The position numbers were made by a program, and so were the translations under genes. Positions 54,479 through 63,179 of a stretch of 64,000 nt of DNA are shown one piece after another. The notes beneath the pieces were generated by a model. That model saw only the letters and a program-made list of their open reading frames with translations, ran no database searches and had not been told where the DNA came from. Source of the stretch: Vibrio azureus (GTDB taxonomy: Bacteria > Pseudomonadota > Gammaproteobacteria > Enterobacterales > Vibrionaceae). The stretch covers positions 2,356,001 to 2,420,000 of the forward strand of contig NZ_CP018616.1 of the NCBI RefSeq assembly GCF_002849855.1, read 5' to 3'. Position 1 is the stretch's first letter, and each line of letters opens with the position of its first letter.

Positions 54479-55258
54479 TTAGTTAGACCTAATTAACCCA
54501 AATAAAGAATGACTGTTTTGCCACAGCGATTCAGCAATCGATTGCGCACTTTCATTACGTAATAAGGATAGTTCATTAAAAATTAAGCGCGCTTTTTCTG
54601 GGTGATTGGGCTCCCCTTGATACCCAAGTAATGGCATATCTGGTGCGTCGGTTTCCAAAACCAAACAACTCAAGGAAAGTTTTTGAATAGCTGTACGAGT
54701 TTTATTGGCTCTCGGATAGGTAATCGTCCCTCCGACTCCGATAAAAAAACCTAATCGCACCCACTCCATCGCTTGCTGATAGCTGCCTGAAAAAGCATGC
54801 AACACGCCACCTTTCGGCAATTTAGCGGCTTTAACTATTTGGATAAGACGGTTGTGCGCCTTTCGGCTGTGTAAAATAACCGGCAGATCGAACTGTCTTG
54901 CTAGTTCGAATTGCAATTCAAGTGCCTGCTCTTGAAGCTCGACAGGCACATCTATAGCAAAGTCCAAACCACACTCTCCTATGGCAACACATTGTCGGTT
55001 GGTTGAGGAAAGTAACGATTCCAGTTCTGGGACAAACTGCTCAAACTCTGGTTTTAGAAAATAGGGATGAAAACCCAGCGCATAATAAAGCTGAGAGTAT
55101 TGATTGGCCAGATCTTGAATACGAGCCCAGTTACTTGGCCCAATAGACGGAATCAAAATACGCTCTACCCCTTGCTCACGAGCAAGGTCAACCTGGTAAG
55201 CAAAATCCTGCTGAAAGACATCGAAATCAAAATGGCAGTGGGTATCAAACAGTTTCAT
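54479..55258 (-). CDS. yjjV: YjjV, TatD-family metal-dependent hydrolase
   Basis: This is a TIM-barrel metallohydrolase of 259 residues, the same length as E. coli YjjV. Metal-binding motifs are visible: FDTHCHFDFDVF at the N-terminus, IGECGLDFAID, VILHSRKAHN, GVLHAFSGSYQQA and LETDAPDMPL. TatD-type proteins have DNase or phosphoesterase activity; the physiological substrate of YjjV is not settled. ATG 55258 is chosen because MKLFDTHCH is the family start. It overlaps the end of the upstream small gene by 14 bp, which suggests coupling. Confidence 0.92.
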   Translation of the reverse strand: MKLFDTHCHFDFDVFQQDFAYQVDLAREQGVERILIPSIGPSNWARIQDLANQYSQLYYALGFHPYFLKPEFEQFVPELESLLSSTNRQCVAIGECGLDFAIDVPVELQEQALELQFELARQFDLPVILHSRKAHNRLIQIVKAAKLPKGGVLHAFSGSYQQAMEWVRLGFFIGVGGTITYPRANKTRTAIQKLSLSCLVLETDAPDMPLLGYQGEPNHPEKARLIFNELSLLRNESAQSIAESLWQNSHSLFGLIRSN

Positions 55259-55412
55259 TGTTTGCTTTCTCTTGCTCTGCTTTATTAGCAGGCACACCTT
55301 TATGAGCTAGGTCTTGTTTATACGGAACACAACTGCGCTTTTGATCAGGCGTCAACCCCATCTCTTTACACCAATCGTCATAGCGTTTGAGTCCTTTCTT
55401 AAACCAGTTCAT
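55245..55412 (-). CDS. small DUF5363-like protein, 55 residues
   Basis: MNWFKKGLKRYDDWCKEMGL is followed by TPDQKRSCVPYKQD and a short charged tail. I recall this pattern (W-F-K, Y-D-x-W-C, KRxCVPY) as the DUF5363 family found beside tatD-type genes in Vibrio and Pasteurellaceae, but could not check it. AGGG lies 8 nt before the ATG. Two conserved-looking Cys could bind metal. It overlaps the yjjV start by 14 bp in another frame, so the pair is probably one operon. Function unknown. Confidence 0.8.
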   Translation of the reverse strand: MNWFKKGLKRYDDWCKEMGLTPDQKRSCVPYKQDLAHKGVPANKAEQEKANNETV

Positions 55413-55455
55413 TACACACCCTTTTTTTCACTCATAGAATTCGCGTTACGCCAAA

Positions 55456-55500
55456 TAAAAAAACGCCGTTAGCGATAAGTGTATAGCTAACGGCGGTTTA
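55456..55500 (-). terminator. rho-independent terminator of prfC
   Basis: CGCCGTTAGC (55464-55473) and GCTAACGGCG (55486-55495) form a perfect 10-bp stem. On the minus strand it ends in a run of T (55463 to 55457). Confidence 0.85.
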
Positions 55501-55536
55501 TGATCTAGTTTACGATGTAAAGCGAGTTAGATTCGA

Positions 55537-57126
55537 TTAGTGCTCACGAGTCGCACGGAAATCGATATCAGGGAAACGCTCTTGCGCTAGATTTAGGTTA
55601 ACCATAGTTGGCGCGATGTACGTTAGGTTATCACCACCGTCCAATGCTAGGTTGGTTTGGTTCTTACGTTGGAACTCGTCCAGTTTCTTCGCATCGTCAC
55701 ACTCCACCCAACGCGCGGTTGCTACGTTGACGCCTTCGTAGATCGCTTCAACGTTGTATTCTGACTTCAAGCGAGCCACAACCACGTCAAACTGAAGCAC
55801 ACCAACCGCACCAACGATCAGGTCGTTGTTTTGCAGTGGACGGAATACCTGTACCGCACCTTCTTCAGAAAGCTGAACCAGACCTTTCAGTAGCTGCTTT
55901 TGTTTCAATGGATCTTTTAGACGAATACGACGGAACAGTTCTGGCGCGAAGTTTGGAATCCCAGAGAACTTCAGCGCTTCTCCTTGAGTGAACGTATCAC
56001 CAATTTGGATGGTACCGTGGTTGTGAAGACCAATGATGTCACCCGCGTAAGCATGCTCTGCGCGAGAACGGTCGCCTGCCATAAAAGTTACCGCATCTGA
56101 AATACTTACTTGCTTGCCAAGACGAACGTGGTTCATCTTCATGCCTTGAGTGTAAGTACCCGATACGATACGCATGAATGCGATACGGTCACGGTGCTTT
56201 GGATCCATGTTGGCTTGGATCTTAAATACGAAGCCTGAGAACTTGTCTTCTGTCGCTTCCACATCACGCTCTACTGCTTGACGAGTTTTCGGCGCTGGCG
56301 CCCACTCAGTTAGGCCATCTAGCATGTGGTCAACACCAAAGTTACCTAGTGCAGTACCGAAATAAACTGGTGTGAGTTCACCAACAAGGAATGCTTCGTG
56401 ATCAAATTCAGGGCAAGCGCCCATAACAAGTTCAAGCTCTTCACGAACGCTCGCGGCTAGGCTTTCACCTACCTTCTCATCCAATTCTGGGTTATCCAAA
56501 CCTTTGATGATACGCACTTCTTGGATTTCATGCCCATGACCTGATTCGTACAGAATCGTTTCGTCACGATGAATGTGGTAAACACCTTTAAACTCTTTAC
56601 CACAGCCGATTGGCCAGGTAATTGGCGCACACATCATGCCCAGCTCGTTTTCTACTTCATCCAATACTTCCATTGGATCACGAACGTCACGGTCAAGTTT
56701 GTTCATGAAGGTTACGATTGGCGTGTCACGCAGACGTGTTACTTCCATCAGCTTACGAGTACGATCCTCGACACCTTTCGCCGCATCGATCACCATCAGA
56801 CATGAGTCCACCGCCGTAAGAGTACGGTAAGTATCTTCCGAGAAGTCTTCGTGTCCAGGAGTATCAAGTAGGTTTACCAGACAATCGTTGTACGGGAACT
56901 GCATGACAGACGTAGTAACCGAGATACCACGTTCCTTTTCCATTTCCATCCAGTCTGATTTTGCATGCTGTGCGTTACCACGACCTTTAACCGTACCTGC
57001 TTTTTGGATCGCGTTTCCGAATAACAGTACTTTTTCAGTAATGGTGGTTTTACCCGCATCCGGGTGAGAAATAATAGCGAACGTTCTACGTTTAGAAACT
57101 TCGCCTAGAAAAGGTGTATTTGACAT
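55537..57126 (-). CDS. prfC: PrfC, peptide chain release factor 3
   Basis: RF3 is the GTPase that recycles RF1 and RF2 after translation termination. The 529 residues equal the E. coli length. G motifs are [19 protein letters not shown] (G1), [13 protein letters not shown] (G2), [20 protein letters not shown] (G3) and TFMNKLDRD (G4). Domain II and the RF3 C-terminal domain follow ([19 protein letters not shown]). It is separated from rimI by 179 bp and ends at its own terminator. Confidence 0.97.
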   Translation of the reverse strand: MSNTPFLGEVSKRRTFAIISHPDAGKTTITEKVLLFGNAIQKAGTVKGRGNAQHAKSDWMEMEKERGISVTTSVMQFPYNDCLVNLLDTPGHEDFSEDTYRTLTAVDSCLMVIDAAKGVEDRTRKLMEVTRLRDTPIVTFMNKLDRDVRDPMEVLDEVENELGMMCAPITWPIGCGKEFKGVYHIHRDETILYESGHGHEIQEVRIIKGLDNPELDEKVGESLAASVREELELVMGACPEFDHEAFLVGELTPVYFGTALGNFGVDHMLDGLTEWAPAPKTRQAVERDVEATEDKFSGFVFKIQANMDPKHRDRIAFMRIVSGTYTQGMKMNHVRLGKQVSISDAVTFMAGDRSRAEHAYAGDIIGLHNHGTIQIGDTFTQGEALKFSGIPNFAPELFRRIRLKDPLKQKQLLKGLVQLSEEGAVQVFRPLQNNDLIVGAVGVLQFDVVVARLKSEYNVEAIYEGVNVATARWVECDDAKKLDEFQRKNQTNLALDGGDNLTYIAPTMVNLNLAQERFPDIDFRATREH

Positions 57127-57280
57127 GAAACTGGTCTTCTTTGATGTCTGATAGCTTGCTCAATATTCAAACAAGCTTTATTCGATTCAATATTGCGCGA
57201 TATTCTCGCTTATTATTGCTTTAGGGGCAACCAATGATATCTTCCCAATGACTAAGTCGCATAACCTAAGCTTTTAAAAC

Positions 57281-57323
57281 ACTCCGTTGAAGAAGTATAA
57301 AAAACTCAGTTGAAGAAGAATAA
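57281..57323. repeat. 20-bp direct repeat at the 3' end of rimI
   Basis: ACTCCGTTGAAGAAGTATAA (57281-57300) and ACTCAGTTGAAGAAGAATAA (57304-57323) differ at two positions. The second copy contains the rimI stop; the first lies just beyond it. Confidence 0.6.
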
Positions 57324-57764
57324 ATAGCTCATAATAAGTGCGTCTTCTTTACCTTTATTGTTCTTGGCTGGGTAATAATTATAACGACGATCTACTTCAT
57401 TGAAGCCAGCTTGCTCATAAATATGAATCGCAGAAAGGTTACTTTCTCGAACCTCTAACCAAGCACTCTCAGCGTTTGCTTGCTGACAAACCGCCAAGAA
57501 AGCCTCTAATAGCTTGCGTCCTAGCCCTTTGCCTTGCTGCTCAGTGGCAATAGTAATATTCAGTAACGTCACTTCCCCAACAATATTTTGGGCATAAAAG
57601 TAACCGACCACTTGCTTCTCTTTAAGCAATACATGATGACAAGCCCCTCGACTGGAAAGGTCTCTAATCAACGATTCAGCCCAAGGGTGTGAGTGAGCCT
57701 GCTGCTCAATTTGCCAAACTTGATCTAAATGCTCTTCTGTCATGGGGGTTATTTGAATTGTCAC
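57306..57764 (-). CDS. rimI: RimI, ribosomal protein S18 alanine N-acetyltransferase
   Basis: This GNAT acetyltransferase acetylates the N-terminus of ribosomal protein S18. The 152 residues fit E. coli RimI (148). The acetyl-CoA pyrophosphate loop EQQGKGLGRKLLEAF lies near residue 80; WLEVRESNLSAIHIYEQAGF and RRYNYYPAKNNKGKEDALIM are RimI signatures. I choose GTG 57764 because GGAG lies 6 nt upstream and the length to IEQQAH fits. An ATG at 57779, overlapping the holD stop, is the alternative. holD and rimI form an operon as in E. coli. Confidence 0.88.
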   Translation of the reverse strand: MTIQITPMTEEHLDQVWQIEQQAHSHPWAESLIRDLSSRGACHHVLLKEKQVVGYFYAQNIVGEVTLLNITIATEQQGKGLGRKLLEAFLAVCQQANAESAWLEVRESNLSAIHIYEQAGFNEVDRRYNYYPAKNNKGKEDALIMSYLFFFN

Positions 57765-57775
57765 GCCTTTCTCCA

Positions 57776-58195
57776 TCATGAATAAGAACAAATTTGCAAC
57801 CACAAGGCGCGGCGTTGCTCAGTATTACCATCAATATCTTGTAAAAGCGGCGAATGAAGTTGCTTTATCTCACTGTTCTTGATTGCTTCATAGTCGTTAT
57901 CACTTGCTTCACACCCTGCAAGCCAGATCCACTCTAAGTCATGTGTACCCAGTTGAGAAAGCTGCTGAGGTTCCAGATGAAGTGCATCATCCAGAGAGAG
58001 CTTAATACTCTTCAATACACGCTCAAGCATCAATGCGGTTTGGCCTTCTGGGCATTTCGGCGAGACGAGCAGTAATTTACAAGAACAAGGTAAATTGAGT
58101 GGCGGAGCTTGATAGCCAAGTATTTTTTCTGGATGGATCAGTTCCCATGTACTGATTCCCATTTCTTGTAAATAGTGATTTTGCTTGATGGACAT
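57776..58195 (-). CDS. holD: HolD, DNA polymerase III psi subunit
   Basis: HolD is the psi subunit of the clamp-loader-associated chi-psi pair that ties Pol III to single-strand-binding protein. The 139 residues are close to the E. coli length (137). The N-terminal MSIKQNHYLQEMGISTWELI is the chi/tau-binding part and resembles the E. coli start. The rest is a poorly conserved Rossmann-like fold. It is the first gene of holD-rimI; the rimI start lies within about 12 bp of its stop. Confidence 0.9.
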   Translation of the reverse strand: MSIKQNHYLQEMGISTWELIHPEKILGYQAPPLNLPCSCKLLLVSPKCPEGQTALMLERVLKSIKLSLDDALHLEPQQLSQLGTHDLEWIWLAGCEASDNDYEAIKNSEIKQLHSPLLQDIDGNTEQRRALWLQICSYS

Positions 58196-58390
58196 TGATT
58201 GCTACCTCTTGGAACGACATTATCTTATCAGACTTCCTCGCTAACGTCAGAAAGCATGCCCATTTTCGTTATTATTTGACATCAAGTTACTAGAATACGT
58301 CCAATCGGCACAACCAAACACCATGCTATCTAACACAAAGCTCCCAACACCAAGCCCGCGTTCTTGAAACAGGCTCAGTATTTAAAAGCG

Positions 58391-58894
58391 CTACAGTTCT
58401 GAAAACTCATTGGCATAATCAATTCGCCCAGAATGTCCTTGGCAATGGCCTTTGATTAACTCAGCAATACGAAATGCACCAGGTGGAACTTCCCACGCAC
58501 AATCAAAACCAATTTCATCTGCGGCTTTAAAGCCAAAACGTGAGTAATAGTTTGGGTCACCTAATACGACACATACTGGATACCCAAAGTCACATAAAGA
58601 CTCAAAACCTGCTTTTATTAATTCAGCCCCTATGCCTTGTCGACGATATTTTTCATCCACAGCCAAAGGTGCCAAGCCTTGCCATAACAGATCTTCACCA
58701 TTAACCAACACTGGGGTAAATAAAGCATGACCAATGACTTCCCCTTCATCAGTACAAGCCACCAGCGATAAAGTAAGTTTACCGTTTTCACGCAATTTCA
58801 TCACAAGGTTGGCTTCTGCATCAGTCGGAAAGGCGGCTTTCAACAAACGGTCAATAGTGAGAATATCCGCAGGTGCTTCAGTTCGAATAAGCAT
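58391..58894 (-). CDS. yhbS: YhbS-family GNAT N-acetyltransferase
   Basis: This 167-residue GNAT protein has the same length as E. coli YhbS. The acetyl-CoA-binding segment is VDEKYRRQGIGAELIKAGFE near residue 85. GYPVCVVLGDPNYYSRFGF and the C-terminal VPPGAFRIAEL are characteristic of the YhbS family. ATG 58894 is chosen from GGAG 6 nt upstream. It overlaps the end of ubiT by 17 bp in another frame, the same linkage as in E. coli. The substrate is not known. Confidence 0.9.
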   Translation of the reverse strand: MLIRTEAPADILTIDRLLKAAFPTDAEANLVMKLRENGKLTLSLVACTDEGEVIGHALFTPVLVNGEDLLWQGLAPLAVDEKYRRQGIGAELIKAGFESLCDFGYPVCVVLGDPNYYSRFGFKAADEIGFDCAWEVPPGAFRIAELIKGHCQGHSGRIDYANEFSEL

Positions 58895-59405
58895 TTGCAA
58901 CTCCGTTTTTTTGTACAGGTGCTTGGATACCTTTTTGAACAAAGTCAGCTAGCATTTCCAAAGCAATCTGCATAGATTTGGGTAACTGCTCCAAATCAAC
59001 ACTGTCCATTAAGTTTTTCACTTCTAAACCCAGTTCAGTATCGCCTTCAATCGAGAGGCGACGTTGGAAAAACAACGTATCAGGGTCTTCTTTGCGACCA
59101 GCAATTAGCACTAAGTCGTTTAGATTACCACTAAAACACACATTTTCCTGAACCAATTTATCGGCAACGATCAATTTGTCATTTTGATAACTGATATACC
59201 ACGCTAAATTGAGATCTTTAACCTCAACTTTCAACCATTTATCTTTTAGAAATTCAAAGTCTCCATCTTCTAATGCCTCTTGAAAAACCATTTCCAGTCC
59301 ATCTAATAATGCTTTCCTTTGCACACTTAGAGGAAGTAACTGTATTGGCGAACGTAAAATGAATGCGGCTTTGGTAACAAGTTGATGGCGAATTTTATTT
59401 AACAC
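58878..59405 (-). CDS. ubiT: UbiT (YhbT), SCP2-domain protein of O2-independent ubiquinone synthesis
   Basis: This 175-residue SCP2-type lipid carrier binds polyprenyl ubiquinone intermediates and works with UbiU and UbiV under anaerobic conditions. The match to E. coli UbiT is strong, especially AGRKEDPDTLFFQRRLSIEG and DTELGLEVKNLMDSVDLEQ. The start is a GTG at 59405; no better ATG is present. In E. coli it is directly divergent from ubiUV. Here a 2.1-kb PAS-GGDEF-EAL gene and repeats lie between them. Confidence 0.92.
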   Translation of the reverse strand: MLNKIRHQLVTKAAFILRSPIQLLPLSVQRKALLDGLEMVFQEALEDGDFEFLKDKWLKVEVKDLNLAWYISYQNDKLIVADKLVQENVCFSGNLNDLVLIAGRKEDPDTLFFQRRLSIEGDTELGLEVKNLMDSVDLEQLPKSMQIALEMLADFVQKGIQAPVQKNGVANAYSN

Positions 59406-59877
59406 GCTTAGTTTCCGTCGGTTATGTTCGATAAACCATGGTACGAAATCGTCTTACTTTGATACCTGTTATGAATCAAAAAACGGTCACTTTATTGTTC
59501 AGTTATTCAATATATACCCAAGTAACTTCAAGATTCTATGTTCAGCGAGATAGCCTTAACTCTCAGGCGTGTCACTTGGGTATAATCAACTAACCTCAAG
59601 ATACTTGGGTATACCTAAAACACCAAATCATAAATCAAACCAATTGCGATTCGTACTTTCACAACAGAGGTTTCAAAGTTATAGTTATAAATTCCCCGAT
59701 ATAATACCTTCCAAGTGCCAAACTCAATGCATATTAAGGATTTGCTGTATCGTTCAAGGGGAAAGTAAGAATACCTTTCTGGCTTTAAGAGAATACACGA
59801 AGCCACCTCAATGAATAAATGCCTCTTGAGAGTTATCAGGGGTACATTGGAAGTTTTGAAATGCAGGTCTAACATTG
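59406..59877. other. intergenic region upstream of the GGDEF-EAL gene and ubiT
   Basis: This is 472 bp without a convincing gene. It contains the large dispersed repeat element (59513-59614) and the promoter regions of both divergent genes. Two short open frames overlapping the region (59569-59814 plus, 59615-59875 minus) have no motif or ribosome-binding site. Confidence 0.6.
59513..59614. repeat. largest dispersed repeat element in the window, three arms
   Basis: TATACCCAAGTAACTTCAAG, then a middle with TGTTCAGCGAGAT, then GTGTCACTTGGGTATA, then a third arm AACCTCAAGATACTTGGGTA. The first arm and middle match the element at 16333. Confidence 0.8.
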
Positions 59878-62025
59878 ATGCCTTATCAGCAATTACAACA
59901 TTGGTTCACCGCACTAACAGCAAACAGCCCCTTTTTTTATGCCGTTATTGACAAAGACTACCATTATAAAATGGTCAGCAACCGCTACTGTGAGCTTGCT
60001 GGTTTGTCTCAAGAGCAGCTTGTCGGCTTAACTGACGAACAGACCCTCGGCGCACAATATTATCAAAAACTGACGCCATACTATCAACGGGCATTTAATG
60101 GCGAGTATCTGAATGCTGAAATTACCTTAAATGAAACACAGCTAGAAACAAGATTACACTTCACTTTGACGCCTATTTATGAAGAGCAGGCAATCAATGC
60201 CGTGTTTTTCCATGCTATCGATACGTCGGAGCAACAGATACTTTCACGCTCCTTAGAGGCTTCTGAACAAAAGTTCTCTCAATTAACCCAAACACTGTCA
60301 GATGGTGTACTGCTAGTAAAAGAAGGCATAATCGTCACTGCCAACCCTTCAGCAGCTCGATTACTGAATGTAAACACACAAGATGAATTAATTGGTACCG
60401 CCTTTACCCCATGGTTCATGGATGCTGATGGCTTTGTGAGTGCTGATAGCTTTGAGAGTACTGATAGCTTTGAGAGTACTGATAGTTGTAAGAGTGCTGA
60501 TAGTTGTAAGAGTGCTGATAGCTTCGTGGAAACTGACAGTCAAAAATCATTCAGCCATAACCTCTCTCATTTTCTCTCAAGTAAGCCGTATCGATGCCTA
60601 ACTAGCCCAAAGCATGGACAAGCAAGAAGACTTCAATTACAAAGTAACACACTTATCAGCTTCGGTGAGTCTGCAAGGCTTATTCTTATTCAAGATGAAG
60701 ATCATTCGACACCACATAACTTACCCATCTTTTACCGTGATGCTGACATTGATGACTTCACGAAGCTGCTTAGCCGCCAAGGGTTTGCTAAAAAAGTCGA
60801 TCAATTAATTGAAGATAAAACACCACAACTATTGCTCTACTTAGACATCGATAATTTCAAAGACATTAATGATTCTCTAGGCCATCTTATTGGTGATAGC
60901 GTCATACAAGAAATTGCCAAACGGCTGAAACGGATGCTACCTAATCAATGTATTATTGGTCACTTAGGCGCCGATGAATTTGGGGTACTCTTGCCTAACC
61001 CAGAAACCACTCATTCCGCAGACATCTTGTCTCAACAACTCATTTCTCTAATCAATCAACCATTTGATTTAAAGCACTTTACTAAACGATTAACCTGCTC
61101 TGTCGGCAGCGTCCATTATCCACAAGATGGACAAAATGCTCGCATTCTATTGCAAAATGCCGATACCGCCATGCATGAAGCTAAAAAACGAGGTTGCAAC
61201 CGGTTAAGTCAATTCAACGAGCGTATGAATAAAGAAGCTCGTATGCGATTATGGCTTGAAATAGAACTTCAGAAAGCTCTGCAGCAAAATAGCCTCGAAG
61301 TCTGGTATCAACCCAAAGTGACAACACGTGACTTTAGCATCAATGGAGCCGAAGCACTTGTTCGCTGGAAGCACCCAGTGGAAGGCTACATCAGCCCCAG
61401 TGTCTTCATTCCAGTTGCTGAGCAGGCAGGCCTGATAGAGCAGTTAGGCCGGATCGTAATGAGAGAAGTTTTTGCTAATGTTAAACATTGGAAACACCAG
61501 GGTATTCTTCCCGGACGTATTGCGATTAACCTTTCTGCGCAACAGTTCCAAAACCCACATTTGATCGATTATGTCGAAAAGATGATTCGCACTACCGAAA
61601 TTGATCCGAGCTGCATTACTTTTGAATTAACAGAAAGCGCCGTAATGAGTGACAGTCAGCACACATTACAAATGCTTAACTCAATCAAGAAATTAGGCTT
61701 TGCCTTATCAATAGACGACTTTGGCACTGGTTACTCTTCTCTGTCCTACTTAGCTCGATTTCCGATTGATGAGCTTAAAATTGACCGTGAATTTATCAAC
61801 GATATCGATATGTCACCCAAACAAGTCACCGTCATTGAAAATATTATCAATCTAGGTAAATCTCTGAATTTAAATGTGGTAGCCGAAGGCGTCGAAAGCC
61901 ACCAACAAGCAGCTTTACTCTCCAACCTGCAATGCCATTCCATTCAAGGTTTTCATTTTTATCGACCTCAGCCCAAACATGATGTGGAAACCCTATTCGC
62001 CCAATGTCTTTACCAGAAAAGCTAG
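59878..62025 (+). CDS. PAS-GGDEF-EAL c-di-GMP protein with degenerate GGDEF
   Basis: This 715-residue cytoplasmic protein has one or two PAS domains (first 185 residues), a repeat-containing Ser/Asp-rich linker (about residues 182-223), a GGDEF domain and a C-terminal EAL domain. The GGDEF site reads GADEF, so cyclase activity is doubtful, although GTP binding may remain. The EAL domain is intact: EALVRW, ELTESAVM, SIDDFGTGYSSLSYL, ELKIDREFI and VVAEGVES. A c-di-GMP phosphodiesterase regulated by PAS/GGDEF is the best inference. ATG 59878 is used; a TTG precedes it. It is inserted between ubiT and ubiU relative to E. coli. Confidence 0.9.
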   Translation: MPYQQLQHWFTALTANSPFFYAVIDKDYHYKMVSNRYCELAGLSQEQLVGLTDEQTLGAQYYQKLTPYYQRAFNGEYLNAEITLNETQLETRLHFTLTPIYEEQAINAVFFHAIDTSEQQILSRSLEASEQKFSQLTQTLSDGVLLVKEGIIVTANPSAARLLNVNTQDELIGTAFTPWFMDADGFVSADSFESTDSFESTDSCKSADSCKSADSFVETDSQKSFSHNLSHFLSSKPYRCLTSPKHGQARRLQLQSNTLISFGESARLILIQDEDHSTPHNLPIFYRDADIDDFTKLLSRQGFAKKVDQLIEDKTPQLLLYLDIDNFKDINDSLGHLIGDSVIQEIAKRLKRMLPNQCIIGHLGADEFGVLLPNPETTHSADILSQQLISLINQPFDLKHFTKRLTCSVGSVHYPQDGQNARILLQNADTAMHEAKKRGCNRLSQFNERMNKEARMRLWLEIELQKALQQNSLEVWYQPKVTTRDFSINGAEALVRWKHPVEGYISPSVFIPVAEQAGLIEQLGRIVMREVFANVKHWKHQGILPGRIAINLSAQQFQNPHLIDYVEKMIRTTEIDPSCITFELTESAVMSDSQHTLQMLNSIKKLGFALSIDDFGTGYSSLSYLARFPIDELKIDREFINDIDMSPKQVTVIENIINLGKSLNLNVVAEGVESHQQAALLSNLQCHSIQGFHFYRPQPKHDVETLFAQCLYQKS
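60421..60546 (+). repeat. seven tandem 18-bp units inside the GGDEF-EAL gene
   Basis: Units start at 60421, 60439, 60457, 60475, 60493, 60511 and 60529, with consensus AGTGCTGATAGCTTTGAG. Each encodes six residues of the form S-A/T-D-S-F/C-E/K. Inner copies are nearly identical and outer copies have diverged. The 18-bp period keeps the reading frame. Confidence 0.9.
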
Positions 62026-62151
62026 CGAACTCTTATTGGCTTCGACGAAAACAACTAAGGATCTAAAGTAAACATAATTTAGGTCAAGTTGAGCAAAGCC
62101 TATTCTCCATAAAATATTCGCTCCTTTTTATTTGTTTAATATCGTGATTAT

Positions 62152-63165
62152 ATGGAACTTCTGTGTCCTGCAGGTAACTTGCCTGCGCTTAAAACCGCCA
62201 TTGATTGCGGCGCTGATGCCGTTTACATTGGCTTTAAAGATGACACCAATGCCCGTCATTTTGCAGGCCTTAACTTCAACGCAAAAAAATTAGAGAAAGC
62301 GGTACAGTATGTCCATGAGAGAAACAAAAAAATCCACGTTGCATTAAATACTTTTGCGCATCCCAATGGATTTAATCGCTGGACAAATGCCGTTGACCAT
62401 GCTGCTGCATTAGGGATTGATGCCCTAATTATCGCAGACATTGCTGTCTTAGAGTATGCATCAAAAACCTACCCACATCTCGAATTACACCTATCCGTTC
62501 AAGCCTCCGCAACCAATCTTGCGGCGATAAACTTCTATAAAGAAAACTTTAATATTAAGCGCGTTGTTCTCCCGAGAGTACTGTCTATCCATCAAGTTAA
62601 GCAACTTTCTCGACACATTCCGAGTGATGTCGAGTTAGAGGTGTTTGGGTTTGGGAGTTTATGTATCATGTCAGAAGGACGCTGTTACCTCTCGTCCTAT
62701 CTGACTGGCGAGTCCCCAAATACCGCAGGTGCATGCTCTCCGGCTCAGTATGTTCGCTGGCAAGAAACCTCACAAGGCTTAGAATCACGACTCAATAATA
62801 TTCTGATTGATCGCTATCAAGAAAGTGAATCATCCGGCTATCCGACTCTATGCAAAGGTCGTTTCGACATTGATCTTACTGGAGAAAGAAAACGCTACCA
62901 TGTGTTAGAAGAGCCTACCAGCTTAAATACCTTATCGATATTACCTGAGTTATTTGCCGCCAATGTCGCCTCAGTAAAAATTGAAGGACGCCAACGAAGT
63001 CCAGCTTATGTTGAACAAGTGACACGAGCTTGGCGTGCTGCCATTGATAGCTATCAGTCAAATCCCGAAGCGTATCAAGTGAACAATGACTGGAATACTG
63101 CATTAGCGAATGTCTCTGAAGGCAGACAAACCACTTTAGGTGCTTACCATCGTCAATGGCAATAA
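62152..63165 (+). CDS. ubiU: UbiU (YhbU), U32-family Fe-S protein of O2-independent ubiquinone synthesis
   Basis: This 337-residue member of the U32 family forms a complex with UbiV that hydroxylates ubiquinone precursors without O2 (E. coli UbiU 331). [20 protein letters not shown] is the family start and [19 protein letters not shown] contains Cys ligands of the 4Fe-4S cluster; further Cys occur in AGACSPAQ and PTLCKGRFD. It is first in ubiUV, 14 bp before ubiV. Confidence 0.95.
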   Translation: MELLCPAGNLPALKTAIDCGADAVYIGFKDDTNARHFAGLNFNAKKLEKAVQYVHERNKKIHVALNTFAHPNGFNRWTNAVDHAAALGIDALIIADIAVLEYASKTYPHLELHLSVQASATNLAAINFYKENFNIKRVVLPRVLSIHQVKQLSRHIPSDVELEVFGFGSLCIMSEGRCYLSSYLTGESPNTAGACSPAQYVRWQETSQGLESRLNNILIDRYQESESSGYPTLCKGRFDIDLTGERKRYHVLEEPTSLNTLSILPELFAANVASVKIEGRQRSPAYVEQVTRAWRAAIDSYQSNPEAYQVNNDWNTALANVSEGRQTTLGAYHRQWQ

Positions 63166-63179
63166 AAGAGAATAATGCA

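Noticed and set aside
54615..54640. GATACCCAAGTAATGGC inside yjjV as a copy of the dispersed repeat
   Set aside because: It encodes the conserved TatD-family segment MPLLGYQG, so the resemblance is explained by coding constraint.
59569..59875. Two short open frames in the repeat-containing gap before the GGDEF-EAL gene
   Set aside because: They overlap the dispersed repeat or run antisense to the gene start and have no recognisable motif.
60421..60546. Tandem 18-bp units as a CRISPR array
   Set aside because: No unique spacers, units are directly adjacent and in frame within a gene.
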